A DNA stretch of 64,000 bases. Source: an uncultured Bacilli bacterium. GTDB lineage: Bacteria > Bacillota_I > Bacilli_A > RF39 > UBA660. A model generated the notes under the pieces. It did no database searches, had not been told where the DNA came from, and saw only the letters and a list, made by a program, of their open reading frames with translations. The stretch covers positions 1-64,000 of the forward strand of contig CAKOKU010000002.1 in NCBI GenBank assembly GCA_934095865.1, written 5' to 3'. Of this stretch, positions 1 through 8,323 are shown one piece after another (position 1 is the stretch's first letter; every line of letters begins with the position of its first letter). A program made the position numbers and the translations under genes.

Positions 1-545
1 GCGCCCATATCAGATTCATCACCTTCAAGAGCTTTAAGAGCAGAACCACGAATGATAGGACAATCAGCATCAAAACCGTATTCGCCTAATAATTCACGGA
101 TTTCCATTTCTACTAAATCTAATAATTCAGCATCTTCTACCATATCACACTTGTTAATGAAAACAAGAATTTTAGGAACACCAACTTGACGAGCAAGTAA
201 AATATGTTCTCTAGTTTGTGGCATAGGACCATCAGTTGCAGAAACAACTAGGATAGCACCATCCATTTGTGCTGCACCAGTAATCATGTTCTTTACGTAG
301 TCAGCATGGCCTGGGCAATCAACGTGAGCATAGTGACGTGTAGCAGTTTCATACTCAACGTGAGCAGTATTAATAGTAATACCTCTTTCTCTTTCCTCTG
401 GTGCTTTATCGATATCAGCATAGTCAACAAATTTACCAAAGTATTTAGTAATAGCAGCAGTTAAAGTTGTTTTACCATGGTCTACATGACCGATAGTACC
501 AATATTTAAATGCTCTTTACTTCTGTCAAATTTTTCTTTTGCCAT
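1..545 (-). CDS. tuf: Elongation factor Tu (3' part outside window)
   Basis: Delivers aminoacyl-tRNA to the ribosome as a GTPase in the cytoplasm. The visible 181 residues are the N-terminal GTP-binding domain, with GHVDHGKT near residue 19 (P-loop), the RGITI switch I segment near 54, DCPGH near 76-80 and NKCD near 131. The gene runs off the left edge, so domains 2 and 3 are not seen. ATG is preceded by an AGGAG ribosome site. It follows fusA by 72 bp, the usual str-operon order, but has its own promoter-like sequence in that gap. Confidence 0.97.
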   Translation of the reverse strand, partial: MAKEKFDRSKEHLNIGTIGHVDHGKTTLTAAITKYFGKFVDYADIDKAPEERERGITINTAHVEYETATRHYAHVDCPGHADYVKNMITGAAQMDGAILVVSATDGPMPQTREHILLARQVGVPKILVFINKCDMVEDAELLDLVEMEIRELLGEYGFDADCPIIRGSALKALEGDESDMG

Positions 546-579
546 AATAAATATTCTCCTTCTTTTTAATTATATAATT

Positions 580-608
580 ATTTTATCTAATGCTTGATGT
601 TTTTTCAA
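580..608 (-). promoter_or_regulatory. Probable tuf promoter
   Basis: On the minus strand, TTGAAA (603-608) and TAAAAT (580-585) are separated by 17 bp, in the fusA-tuf gap. This would let tuf be transcribed apart from the str operon, as often seen for this abundant protein. Sequence match only. Confidence 0.55.
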
Positions 609-617
609 GTATTATTT

Positions 618-2693
618 TTAGTTAGCGCTGTTTTTCTTAATGATGTCTTCAGCGATAGATTTAGGTACTTCATCATAGTGATCAAGTTCCATTACAAAGT
701 TACCACGACCTTGGGTATTACTTCTTAATGAAGTAGCATAACCAAACATTTCAGCAAGTGGAACCATAGCCATAATTTGTAGAGCATTACCACGTGATTC
801 TTGACCAAGTGGACGACCTCTACGGCTTGTTAAGTCACCCATTACATTACCCATGTATTCTTCTGGTACTGTTACAGATACCTTCATAATAGGTTCTAAA
901 ATAACTGGTTTACACTTATTCTTAGTTTCCTTTACTGCTAGAGAGGCAGCAATTTTAAATGCCATTTCTGATGAATCGACATCATGGTATGAACCATCAT
1001 ATAATGTTGCTTTAACATCAACCATTGGGTATCCAGCTAAAACACCACCAGCTAGAGCTTCTTGTAAGCCTTTATCTGTTACTGGAATATATTCACGAGG
1101 AACTACACCACCAACAATAGCATCAACGAATTCATAACCCTTACCAGGATTTGGTTCAAATTTAACCCAAACATGACCATATTGACCACGTCCACCTGAT
1201 TGTTTAATGTAACGGCCTTCGCATTCACCAACTTGAGTAACAGTTTCACGGTATGCAACTTGTGGTTTACCAATATTACATTCTACATTGAATTCTCTAC
1301 GCATTCTATCAACAAGAACATCTAAGTGTAATTCACCCATACCACTAATTACAGTTTGACCTGTTTCATGGTCAGTCTTATATTTGAATGTTGGATCTTC
1401 TTCAGCTAATTTTTGTAGAGCTAAAGCCATCTTATCTTGGTCATTTTTACTCTTTGGTTCGATTGCTTCATCAATTACTGGTAATGGGAATTCCATACCT
1501 TTCATGATTACTGGATTCTTTTCATCGCATAATGTATCAGCAGTTGTTGTATTCTTCAAACCAACAGCAGCAGCGATTTCACCGCAATATACTTCTGTAA
1601 TTTCCTTACGAGTATTAGCATGCATTTGTAAAATACGACCAATTCTTTCTTTTTCACCCTTAGTAGAGTTTAATACATATGAACCGCTTGTTAATTTACC
1701 TGAGTAAACACGGAAGAATGCTAAACGTCCTACAAATGGGTCAGTCATTATTTTGAATGCTAAAGCTGTAAATGGTTCATTATCACTTGGATGACGTAAT
1801 ACATCTTCGCCAGTCTTTGGATTAAAGCATTCAATAGCTTCTACATCTGTTGGAGCTGGTAAATAATCGATTACAGCATCTAATAATAATTTGATACCAA
1901 TATTTCCTAAAGCAGTACCACACATTACTGGGAAGAATTCTACATTTAATGTTCCTTTACGGATACAATGTTTAATTTCTTCAACAGTTAGTTGTTCACC
2001 ACCAAGGTATTTTTCTATTAAAGCATCATCAAATTCTACAACTGTTTCAACTAAATCATTATGTCTTTTTTCAGCTTCGGCTTTTAATTCAGCTGGAATT
2101 TCTATTTCTACTGGATTTTCAGCTTGTTCACCATCATATTGATAAGCCTTCATAGTAACTAAATCAATAATTCCATTGAATTCTGATTCTTGACCAATTG
2201 GCCATTCAATAGCTTTTGCATTTACACCTAATCTTTTTTCGATTGTGTCTAAACTGTAAACGAAATCAGCTCCCATTTTATCCATTTTATTAGCAAAAAT
2301 AATTCTTGGAACTTTAAACTCAGTAGCTTGACGCCATACAGTTTCAGTTTGTGGTTCTACTCCGGCTTGAGCATCTAATACAGTTACTGCGCCATCTAGA
2401 ACTCTTAAACTACGAGAAACTTCAACAGTAAAGTCTACGTGGCCTGGGGTATCAATAATATTGAAACGGTATCCCTTCCAGTGTGCAGTTGTTGCAGCAG
2501 AAGTAATTGTGATACCTCTTTCTTTTTCTTGTTCCATCCAGTCCATTTGAGATTCACCATCATGTGTTTCTCCAATTTTATGTGTTACTCCAGTGTGGAA
2601 TAAAACACGTTCAGTAGTAGTTGTTTTTCCGGCATCAATGTGAGCCATGATACCGATGTTTCTTACTTTGTCAATTGTGACATCTCTTGCCAT
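618..2693 (-). CDS. fusA: Elongation factor G
   Basis: Ribosomal translocase GTPase, 691 residues, the normal bacterial EF-G length. The N-terminal G domain has AHIDAGKTT near residue 17, RGITI near 60, DTPGH near 82 and NKMD near 136, followed by domains II-V, with the HGDL-type region replaced by the EF-G C-terminal fold. It lies 9 bp after rpsG and its AGGAGA ribosome site overlaps the rpsG end, so it is part of the rpsL-rpsG-fusA transcription unit. Antisense reading frames over this gene are shadows. Confidence 0.98.
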   Translation of the reverse strand: MARDVTIDKVRNIGIMAHIDAGKTTTTERVLFHTGVTHKIGETHDGESQMDWMEQEKERGITITSAATTAHWKGYRFNIIDTPGHVDFTVEVSRSLRVLDGAVTVLDAQAGVEPQTETVWRQATEFKVPRIIFANKMDKMGADFVYSLDTIEKRLGVNAKAIEWPIGQESEFNGIIDLVTMKAYQYDGEQAENPVEIEIPAELKAEAEKRHNDLVETVVEFDDALIEKYLGGEQLTVEEIKHCIRKGTLNVEFFPVMCGTALGNIGIKLLLDAVIDYLPAPTDVEAIECFNPKTGEDVLRHPSDNEPFTALAFKIMTDPFVGRLAFFRVYSGKLTSGSYVLNSTKGEKERIGRILQMHANTRKEITEVYCGEIAAAVGLKNTTTADTLCDEKNPVIMKGMEFPLPVIDEAIEPKSKNDQDKMALALQKLAEEDPTFKYKTDHETGQTVISGMGELHLDVLVDRMRREFNVECNIGKPQVAYRETVTQVGECEGRYIKQSGGRGQYGHVWVKFEPNPGKGYEFVDAIVGGVVPREYIPVTDKGLQEALAGGVLAGYPMVDVKATLYDGSYHDVDSSEMAFKIAASLAVKETKNKCKPVILEPIMKVSVTVPEEYMGNVMGDLTSRRGRPLGQESRGNALQIMAMVPLAEMFGYATSLRSNTQGRGNFVMELDHYDEVPKSIAEDIIKKNSAN

Positions 2694-2702
2694 ATATTTC
2701 TC

Positions 2703-3170
2703 CTACCATCTATAATGTGCAAATGCTTTGTTAGCTTCTGCCATTTTGTGAGTATCTTCACGTTTTTTAACAGCTCCACCAACACCTTTTGCAGCGTCCA
2801 TAATTTCATTTGCTAATTTTTCAGCCATAGTTTTGCCACGACCATTTTTAGCATAATTTACTAGCCATCTTAGTGCTAAAGATTGTCCTCTTTCAGGACT
2901 AACTTCTAGTGGAACTTGGACATTTGAACCACCAACACGTCTTGATTTAACTTCAAGAACAGGCATAATATTCTTCATAGCTTCGTTATAAACTTCCATT
3001 GGGTCTTTCTTTGTTGTTTCTTTGATTATATCAAAAGCTTCATAAAGAATTTTTTGTGCAGTACCTTTTTTACCGCCAACCATAATAGCATTAACTAATT
3101 TAGTTACTACTTTTGAGTTGTATATTGGATCAGGTAATACATCTCTTTTTACAGCACGTCTTTTACGCAT
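2703..3170 (-). CDS. rpsG: 30S ribosomal protein S7
   Basis: Primary binding protein of the 16S rRNA 3' domain (30S head). At 155 residues it is full length. The start [15 protein letters not shown] and the block [21 protein letters not shown] (here [16 protein letters not shown]) are typical of S7. It sits between rpsL (22 bp upstream) and fusA (9 bp downstream) and shares their promoter. Confidence 0.98.
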   Translation of the reverse strand: MRKRRAVKRDVLPDPIYNSKVVTKLVNAIMVGGKKGTAQKILYEAFDIIKETTKKDPMEVYNEAMKNIMPVLEVKSRRVGGSNVQVPLEVSPERGQSLALRWLVNYAKNGRGKTMAEKLANEIMDAAKGVGGAVKKREDTHKMAEANKAFAHYRW

Positions 3171-3192
3171 AATTATCTCCTTCCTTTAATTA

Positions 3193-3609
3193 TTATTTAG
3201 TTTTTGGTTTTTTAGTACCGTATTTACTACGACCTTGTTTTCTATTATTAACGCCTTGAGTATCAAGTGTACCACGTACAATATGATATCTAACACCGAT
3301 AAGGTCTTTAACACGACCACCACGAATTAATACTACGCTATGTTCTTGTAAGTTATGACCTTCACCTGGAATATAAGTATCAACTTCACGACCATTTGAT
3401 AATCTAACACGAGCATATTTTCTTAACGCTGAGTTTGGTTTCTTTGGTGTACGAGTAGCAACTCTTGTACAAACACCACGTTTTTGTGGACTATTTGTTT
3501 CAGTTTCTTTTCTTTCCATAGAATTGAAGCCAACATTTAATACTGGGCTCTTACTCTTTTTAGTTTTCTTACTTCTTCCTTTTCTAACTAATTGGTTAAT
3601 AGTTGTCAT
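3193..3609 (-). CDS. rpsL: 30S ribosomal protein S12
   Basis: Decoding-centre protein of the small subunit, 138 residues, with the insertion typical of Firmicutes S12. [11 protein letters not shown] is intact, including the lysine equivalent to E. coli Lys42. The normally near-invariant KDLPGVRYH loop reads KDLIGVRYH, with isoleucine at residue 104 where proline is expected (E. coli Pro90), a position linked to streptomycin phenotypes. The start follows an AAGGAGG ribosome site. It is the first gene of the rpsL-rpsG-fusA operon. Confidence 0.98.
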   Translation of the reverse strand: MTTINQLVRKGRSKKTKKSKSPVLNVGFNSMERKETETNSPQKRGVCTRVATRTPKKPNSALRKYARVRLSNGREVDTYIPGEGHNLQEHSVVLIRGGRVKDLIGVRYHIVRGTLDTQGVNNRKQGRSKYGTKKPKTK

Positions 3610-3665
3610 AAAATCCTCCTTCCATTAACACACATCCTGGTGTATCAATTATTCTTTTTAAATAA

Positions 3666-3683
3666 GTTCTACCGAAATAGAAC
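3666..3683 (-). promoter_or_regulatory. Hairpin at 5' end of rpsL leader
   Basis: GTTCTA (3666-3671) and TAGAAC (3678-3683) form a perfect 6-bp stem with a 6-nt loop, starting about 14 nt after the predicted transcription start. A second, weaker inverted repeat (ACAC...GTGT) lies just before the rpsL ribosome site. It could stabilise the mRNA or serve in S7-type feedback; function unproven. Confidence 0.4.
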
Positions 3684-3703
3684 CATAATTAAAATTCATT
3701 AAT

Positions 3704-3733
3704 ACTATAGCATCCTGCTTCCTTATTTGTCAA
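3704..3733 (-). promoter_or_regulatory. str operon promoter
   Basis: Minus strand TTGACA (3728-3733), an 18-bp spacer and TATAGT (3704-3709) preceded by TGC, giving an extended -10. It lies about 95 bp before rpsL. It is one of the few consensus TTGACA boxes in the window outside the heat-shock genes. Confidence 0.75.
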
Positions 3734-3746
3734 CAAAAATCTATAG

Positions 3747-4109
3747 TTAATCTAAATTTTTTGCATATCCTTTAGTTGTATAATTTTTACATGAAATATA
3801 AGGTGTATATGTAACGATTTCATCGTTAGCAATTTTGACATAACCGTCGCAAATATCATTATCAATTTTCAGTTCACTTACTACACCTTTTTCAATAGCA
3901 TCACTCAAACTAAAGTTTATAACTTCGATAGTTTGAGGATAGTCTTTATTAGTATTGTTATACTCTGCAACGGAAGTTGCAAAATATTCTTCTAAATCAT
4001 GATATTTTTTTATCTTTTTATCTAATTTAAAAGAGTACATGGTAAATAGAACAAATATCGCCACTAGAATTATACCCCAAACAATCGTAAATTTACGAAA
4101 TTTTTTCAT
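3747..4109 (-). CDS. Small membrane-anchored protein of unknown function, CDGY type
   Basis: 120 residues. A basic N-terminus is followed by one hydrophobic segment (about 9-27) and an extracytoplasmic part. The C-terminal block IDNDICDGYVKI...YISCKNYTTKGY resembles the C-terminus of the upstream gene product (NVCDGYSV...YIDCDSYSSDGY), so the two are paralogous in that region; the paired cysteines could form a disulfide. Its ATG overlaps the TGA of the upstream gene (ATGA), implying translational coupling. It may be a pilin-like or surface protein. No family recognised with certainty. Confidence 0.8.
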   Translation of the reverse strand: MKKFRKFTIVWGIILVAIFVLFTMYSFKLDKKIKKYHDLEEYFATSVAEYNNTNKDYPQTIEVINFSLSDAIEKGVVSELKIDNDICDGYVKIANDEIVTYTPYISCKNYTTKGYAKNLD

Positions 4110-4696
4110 TCTTGATTATCAACTCCATATCCATCTGAAGAGTATGAATCACAATCGATATATGATTTAACTATATAGTCATTATCTTTAAAACTAGCAA
4201 CTGAGTAACCGTCGCAAACATTATTTGTTCTTTCATCTTTGATGGATTGGATATATTTTTTGTTAATAACATCACTAGCATTTATGATAATTGTCTCATC
4301 ATCAGAAATTGTAATCGCATTTTCTTTTAAATAGCGAATAGTACCGGCCTGTAATTGGCTTTCCTTTGTTGTATAGTACTTGTTTTTGCTATTATTAGTA
4401 GTATCGCTGGTTTGATTATCGCCAGTATTATCATTATTATCAGTTGTATTACTACTATTAGAATTGTCATCTTGATTCAAATTATTATTTTGACTATTAC
4501 CATTGTTTATATTATCAGATATCTCAGCAGAATTATTGTTTACATAATTACTAGAATTATTAGCACTGTTTAAATCATTACTAAGCTTTGTTGATATTTT
4601 ATAAACATAAAAAACAGAAATTAATAAAAATGATAGGATAATAGCCATACATATTAGTAGAGTATTTAAACTCCAACCTTTGTTATTTAGTTTCAC
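4106..4696 (-). CDS. Prepilin-like membrane protein with Asn/Ser-rich linker
   Basis: 196 residues from a GTG start, 7 nt after a GAGGTG ribosome site. The N-terminus NNKGWSLNTLLICMAII resembles a type IV prepilin cleavage site (G followed by an aromatic residue and a hydrophobic helix) but lacks the usual Glu at mature position 5. A low-complexity Asn/Ser/Asp/Thr linker (about 41-105) leads to a C-terminal domain with CDGY...YIDC cysteines shared with the downstream gene. It has its own promoter, directly after the rplL terminator. Pseudopilin-like is an inference; no pilus assembly genes are in the window. Confidence 0.75.
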   Translation of the reverse strand: MKLNNKGWSLNTLLICMAIILSFLLISVFYVYKISTKLSNDLNSANNSSNYVNNNSAEISDNINNGNSQNNNLNQDDNSNSSNTTDNNDNTGDNQTSDTTNNSKNKYYTTKESQLQAGTIRYLKENAITISDDETIIINASDVINKKYIQSIKDERTNNVCDGYSVASFKDNDYIVKSYIDCDSYSSDGYGVDNQE

Positions 4697-4716
4697 GGTC
4701 TTTCACCTCGAGATAG

Positions 4717-4745
4717 ATTATATATCAATACTCCATTTTAAGCAA
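4717..4745 (-). promoter_or_regulatory. Promoter of the prepilin-like gene pair
   Basis: Minus strand TTGCTT (4740-4745), 17 bp, TATAAT (4717-4722), 21 bp before the GTG start. The -35 box directly abuts the T-tract of the rplL terminator. Confidence 0.7.
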
Positions 4746-4770
4746 GAAAAAACTGTAGGATACCTACAGT
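4746..4770 (-). terminator. Intrinsic terminator of rplJL
   Basis: A perfect 8-bp stem (4752-4759 with 4763-4770) and a 3-nt loop are followed on the minus strand by TTTTTTC. It lies 24 bp after rplL and separates it from the next operon. Confidence 0.9.
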
Positions 4771-4793
4771 CTTAATTTATCTTTGGTTATAAA

Positions 4794-5168
4794 TTAGCAG
4801 TTAACTAATTCAACAGTAGCACCAGCTTCTTCAAGTTGTGCTTTAACTTTTTCAGCTTCTTCAGCAGGAAGGTTTTCTTTAACATTTCCACCGTTATCAG
4901 CTAAAGCTTTAGCTTCTACTAGTCCTAGACCAGTTAATTCTTTAAGAATCTTGATAACAGCAATCTTAGTTGCACCAGCATCCTTTAATACTACATTTTT
5001 GTTTGCAGCAGCAGCGTTATCTTCGCTAGCAGCAGGAGCAGCAGCAACAGCAACAGCAGATGGATCTACTCCAAATTCTTCCTTCATTGCATCAACTAAT
5101 TCTTTAACTTCAAGAATAGTCATTTCTTTTAAACCTTCGATAAATTCTTCTTTAGTAAATTTTGCCAT
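4794..5168 (-). CDS. rplL: 50S ribosomal protein L7/L12
   Basis: Stalk protein that recruits translation GTPases. 124 residues: an N-terminal dimerisation helix, an Ala-rich hinge (about 39-58) and a C-terminal domain ending with VKAQLEEAGATVELV. Co-transcribed with rplJ (24 bp gap) under the L10 leader. An intrinsic terminator follows immediately, so no read-through into rpoBC is expected here. Confidence 0.97.
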   Translation of the reverse strand: MAKFTKEEFIEGLKEMTILEVKELVDAMKEEFGVDPSAVAVAAAPAASEDNAAAANKNVVLKDAGATKIAVIKILKELTGLGLVEAKALADNGGNVKENLPAEEAEKVKAQLEEAGATVELVNC

Positions 5169-5192
5169 TTTTAAATTTCCTTTCTTAATAAA

Positions 5193-5687
5193 CTATTTTT
5201 CTAATTTTTCAGAGTATAAATTCAAAGCGATAGATAAATCTCTAACATATTGAATCATACCACCAGCAAGTTGTGTTAACAATCCTTCACGAGATGGAAT
5301 ACTTGCATATTCATTAATCGTTTCAAGACTAGCAACATTACCACTAATGATACCTACTCTAATTGTGGCTTTTTCATGTTCTTTAGCAAATTTGCTTAGA
5401 ACTTTGATTGGTTCTAGTAAAGATTCACCAAATACAATTGCATTTGGGCCTTCTAAGAATGAATCTTCCATATTGATAGATAGATCATTTAGTGCACGTC
5501 TTACAAGAGTATTTTTATAAATTTTTACTTCGCCGTTTGCATCTTTAAGATTTCTTCTTAATTCAGTAAATTCAGCAACTGTTAATCCTTGATAAGAGAA
5601 GATAATTACAGACTCTGAAGCCTTAACTTTTTCACTTATTTCAGAAACAACTCCCGCTTTTGCTTCAAGAATTTTCTTACTTGCCAT
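5193..5687 (-). CDS. rplJ: 50S ribosomal protein L10
   Basis: Anchors the L7/L12 stalk to 23S rRNA. 164 residues. It shows the N-terminal motif ASVSEKVKASESVIIFSYQGL-type sequence (here EISEKVKASESVIIF), a central EGPNAIVFG segment and a C-terminal helix that binds L12 dimers. Preceded by an AAAGGA ribosome site and a long structured leader typical of L10 autoregulation. Confidence 0.97.
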   Translation of the reverse strand: MASKKILEAKAGVVSEISEKVKASESVIIFSYQGLTVAEFTELRRNLKDANGEVKIYKNTLVRRALNDLSINMEDSFLEGPNAIVFGESLLEPIKVLSKFAKEHEKATIRVGIISGNVASLETINEYASIPSREGLLTQLAGGMIQYVRDLSIALNLYSEKLEK

Positions 5688-5689
5688 AG

Positions 5690-5822
5690 TTTTCTTGTCC
5701 TTTCTATAATTTCTATATAAAAAAGCTTTCCAATCAGGAAAGGTTAAAGATTTTCTCTTTATTTTTTCCCTCGGTAAGATTTATTTTTGTACTTACTGTC
5801 TTTGGTTATTGGCTTTTTTAAC
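5690..5822 (-). ncRNA. L10 leader (autoregulatory mRNA element)
   Basis: The 145-bp rplA-rplJ gap carries, on the minus strand, the L10-leader hallmark CCAAAGACAGTAAGT paired further on with CTTACCGAGG, as in the known family of L10/L12-binding leaders. It ends in a terminator-like hairpin (5726-5731 with 5737-5742, followed by TTTTTT) just before the rplJ ribosome site. Family identity is from recalled consensus; folding was not computed. Confidence 0.75.
5719..5742 (-). terminator. Attenuator-like hairpin in the L10 leader
   Basis: CTTTCC/GGAAAG 6-bp stem, 5-nt loop and six T on the minus strand, 32 bp before the rplJ start. It is probably the regulated transcription stop of the L10 leader. 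Confidence 0.6.
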
Positions 5823-5832
5823 TTATTTATAA

Positions 5833-6528
5833 CTAAATTCCAAATGAATTTTTGTCTACTTTAATTCCAGGTCCCATTGTAGATGCTACTGAAATATTTT
5901 CAATGTAGTTACCTTTAACAGTTGCTGGTTTTACTTTAACAATTGTATTGTAAACATATGTTAGATTTTCTAGTAATTGTTCATCAGTAAATGATACTTT
6001 ACCAATAATAGTATGTACATTACCAAAAGAATCAGTCTTATATGCAACCATACCTTTTTTGATGTCTTCTACTGCTTTAGCAGGATTTGGTGTTACAGTA
6101 CCAGTCTTAGGGTTTGGCATTAAACCTTTAGGTCCTAAAACACGACCGATTCTACCTAATTGAGCCATCATATCAGGAGTAGCAACGATTACATCAAAGT
6201 CAAACCAATTTTCATTTTGAATTTTTTCAATCATATCAGTATCGCCTACGTAATCAGCGCCAGCAGCAGTTGCAGATGCAGCAGCTTCACCTTTAGCAAT
6301 AACTAAAACTTTTTTAGTTTTACCTGTACCATTTGGTAATACAAGTGAGCCTCTTAATTGTTGATCTGCTTTTTTAGTGTCTAAATTTAGTTTAATAGCA
6401 ACTTCTACTGTACTATCAAATTTAGTTGTAGATGTTTCTTTAACTAATTTTATTGCTTCTTCTTTAGTATATAAAGTATTTTTATTTACTTTTTGAGAAG
6501 CTTCCACATATTTTTTGCTCTTTTTCAT
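5833..6528 (-). CDS. rplA: 50S ribosomal protein L1
   Basis: Binds 23S rRNA at the L1 stalk and, in many bacteria, represses its own L11-L1 mRNA. 231 residues, normal length. Typical features are [14 protein letters not shown] at the start, [12 protein letters not shown] near residue 79 and [21 protein letters not shown] near 126. It follows rplK by 57 bp. Confidence 0.97.
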   Translation of the reverse strand: MKKSKKYVEASQKVNKNTLYTKEEAIKLVKETSTTKFDSTVEVAIKLNLDTKKADQQLRGSLVLPNGTGKTKKVLVIAKGEAAASATAAGADYVGDTDMIEKIQNENWFDFDVIVATPDMMAQLGRIGRVLGPKGLMPNPKTGTVTPNPAKAVEDIKKGMVAYKTDSFGNVHTIIGKVSFTDEQLLENLTYVYNTIVKVKPATVKGNYIENISVASTMGPGIKVDKNSFGI

Positions 6529-6585
6529 ACTTATTTTCCTTTCTAATTGTGGTTTATTAGCGGAATTTATAATTTATTTTTATAA

Positions 6586-7179
6586 TTATTTTTCTTCTTC
6601 AGTATCTTTTGCTTTGTCGTTAATTACTTCAACTTCACCAATTGTTGCATTCTTGCTTGCTTCTTCAGCAGCTTCTAATTCAGCTTCACGTTTTGCAGCT
6701 TCAGCTTCTTCTTTAGCAGCTTCAGCACCTTGTTCAGCTAGTTCTTTATCATTTAAGCCTTGAATTGCAACACCCATGTTTCTAGCAGTACCTTCAACAA
6801 TATTCATTGCTGCTTCAAGAGAATAACAATTTAAATCTGGTAATTTAGTTTCTGCTATTTCTTTTAATTGGTCTACTGTTAATGTTGCAACAACATCATT
6901 AGCACCCTTAGCACTACCTTTTTGGATTTTAGCAACTTTCTTAATTAAGAATGGAGTTGGTGGAGTTTTTAATACAAATTCAAATGATCTATCATCATAG
7001 ATAGTGATAACACATGGAAGAACGTCTCCCATTTTATCTCTAGATGCTTCATTAAATTTTGAACAAAAATCTTGTAAATTGATTCCTGCTGGTCCTAACA
7101 CAGTTCCTACTGGTGGAGCTGGTGTTGCTTTACCGGCTGGAATTTGTAATTTAATTCTTTTTACGATTTCTTTTGCCAC
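6586..7179 (-). CDS. rplK: 50S ribosomal protein L11 with acidic C-terminal extension
   Basis: Forms the GTPase-associated centre of the 50S subunit. The start chosen is the GTG at 7177-7179, 8 nt after AGGAGG; an upstream GTG lies inside that ribosome site. Residues 1-141 are a complete L11 (LQIPAGKATPAPPVG, TKTPP-type block, EGTARNMGV). Residues 142-197 are an extra Ala/Glu/Lys-rich, probably helical tail ending in DKAKDTEEEK, whereas L11 usually stops near 141. The downstream neighbour is rplA. Function of the tail is unknown. Confidence 0.97.
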   Translation of the reverse strand: MAKEIVKRIKLQIPAGKATPAPPVGTVLGPAGINLQDFCSKFNEASRDKMGDVLPCVITIYDDRSFEFVLKTPPTPFLIKKVAKIQKGSAKGANDVVATLTVDQLKEIAETKLPDLNCYSLEAAMNIVEGTARNMGVAIQGLNDKELAEQGAEAAKEEAEAAKREAELEAAEEASKNATIGEVEVINDKAKDTEEEK

Positions 7180-7212
7180 GTAAAACACCTCCTATAAAAT
7201 ATTTTAGCGCGT

Positions 7213-7247
7213 AAGTGGTATGGGCATTCCGCTTTTCCCCTCCACTT
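7213..7247 (-). promoter_or_regulatory. L1-binding type leader of rplKA
   Basis: On the minus strand, AAGTGG (arm 7242-7247) pairs with CCACTT (7213-7218), enclosing a GGG/CCC helix (7237-7239 with 7222-7224) and an asymmetric loop. This resembles the 23S-mimicking L1 site in L11-L1 leaders. A further perfect 8-bp hairpin (7254-7261 with 7267-7274) stands upstream. The family match is from memory of the consensus. Confidence 0.6.
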
Positions 7248-7282
7248 GGTTGCATTACATAAAATATATGTAATCGTTAATG

Positions 7283-7311
7283 ATACTACCATAAGTATTA
7301 GGAAAAATCAA
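7283..7311 (-). promoter_or_regulatory. Promoter of rplKA
   Basis: TTGATT (7306-7311), 17 bp, TAGTAT (7283-7288) on the minus strand, with TG just before the -10 hexamer. Confidence 0.55.
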
Positions 7312-7379
7312 GATTTATTTTGTTTTCCTGTAAATATTTACGTTAATACTTAAGTGGCATATTTTTTACAATATGATTT

Positions 7380-7408
7380 AAAAAAAGTACCGTTAAAAAT
7401 CAGCACTT
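7380..7408 (-). terminator. Probable terminator of secE-nusG
   Basis: Minus strand stem of about 6-7 bp (7403-7408 with 7385-7391) including G-T wobbles, followed by a run of seven T. It sits 40 bp after nusG, so rplK is expected to start from its own promoter. Confidence 0.5.
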
Positions 7409-7450
7409 CCATCTATATTTAATTATAAGATTAATTTGTTATTCTACTAA

Positions 7451-7984
7451 TTAGGCCTTGCTTACTTGAACAACTTCTACTTCAACCGGAGTTTCTTGAC
7501 CAAATAAATCAATTAAAACATTTAAACGACCATTTTCTAAATCAATCGTGTCGACATTACCAGCCATACCTTTGAATGGTCCATCAATGATGTTGACTTT
7601 ATCTCCAACAGCAAGTTCATTCGAAGCATCAATTCTACTCATACCCATATTACCTAAAATTTTATCAATTTCTTGAGGTAGTAATGGTGTTGGTTTGGCG
7701 CCCTTACCACTAGAACCAATAAAGCCTGTTACACCTGGTGTATTTCTAACAATATACCAAGATTCATCTGACATATTCATTTCGACTAGTATGTAACCAG
7801 GAAACATCTTTTTCTGTTTTTCTTTCTTAACACCATTTTTTACTTCGACTTCAGTAGTTTCTGGAATTACAATACGAAAAATATTGTCTTGTAAGCCCAT
7901 TGATTCAACTTTTGATTCTAGTTTTTCTTTAACTTTATATTCATGTCCACTATATGTATTTACAACATACCATTCTTTCTTCAT
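7451..7984 (-). CDS. nusG: Transcription termination/antitermination factor NusG
   Basis: Binds RNA polymerase and couples transcription to ribosomes. 177 residues: NGN domain starting KKEWYVVNTYSGHE, then a C-terminal KOW domain (VGDKVNIIDGPFKGMAGNV). The ATG overlaps the secE stop by one base (TAATG), so translation is coupled. Confidence 0.97.
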   Translation of the reverse strand: MKKEWYVVNTYSGHEYKVKEKLESKVESMGLQDNIFRIVIPETTEVEVKNGVKKEKQKKMFPGYILVEMNMSDESWYIVRNTPGVTGFIGSSGKGAKPTPLLPQEIDKILGNMGMSRIDASNELAVGDKVNIIDGPFKGMAGNVDTIDLENGRLNVLIDLFGQETPVEVEVVQVSKA

Positions 7985-8187
7985 TATACTAATGCCCCCT
8001 TAATTAATGATAATAATAAATTTAAAATTGAAAAATATCCTGCTAAAACTAAACAAAATATAATAGTAGCAGCCGTATATTTTAAAATATCTTTTATTTT
8101 AGGCCAGCTTACTTTGCTTAATTCAAATTTTACGCCTTTGAAGTAGGAATCTTTTTTAGTTTTGCTACTTTTTTCTTTTTTTGCCAT
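7984..8187 (-). CDS. secE: Preprotein translocase subunit SecE
   Basis: Small essential partner of SecY. 67 residues with a charged N-terminus, the conserved ELSKVSWP motif near residue 22 and a single membrane helix (about 38-62). Located directly before nusG. The rpmG gene that often precedes secE is absent from the gap towards sigH. Confidence 0.95.
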   Translation of the reverse strand: MAKKEKSSKTKKDSYFKGVKFELSKVSWPKIKDILKYTAATIIFCLVLAGYFSILNLLLSLIKGALV

Positions 8188-8219
8188 AAATTTACCTCTA
8201 ATTTTTATCCATTTCTTAG

Positions 8220-8283
8220 CACGCGTTTCTATAAAAATTTTTAAATAGCTTTTTTTCTTAAAATAAAAACGCCTTAGCGCGTG
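8220..8283 (-). promoter_or_regulatory. GC-rich inverted repeat in secE-nusG leader
   Basis: CACGCG (8220-8225) and CGCGTG (8278-8283) can form a 6-bp stem spanning the leader. The promoter-proximal arm can instead pair locally (8269-8272 with 8279-8282) in front of TTTTTATTTT on the minus strand. The two structures exclude each other. Role unknown. Confidence 0.4.
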
Positions 8284-8294
8284 TTCATAATTAG

Positions 8295-8323
8295 AATATA
8301 CTATATGTAGCTAAAAATTGCAA
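8295..8323 (-). promoter_or_regulatory. Promoter of secE-nusG
   Basis: TTGCAA (8318-8323), 17 bp, TATATT (8295-8300) on the minus strand, giving a leader of about 100 nt before secE. Confidence 0.65.

Noticed and set aside
853..2142. Plus-strand open frames opposite fusA
   Set aside because: They mirror codon bias of fusA, have no ribosome sites and no family resemblance.
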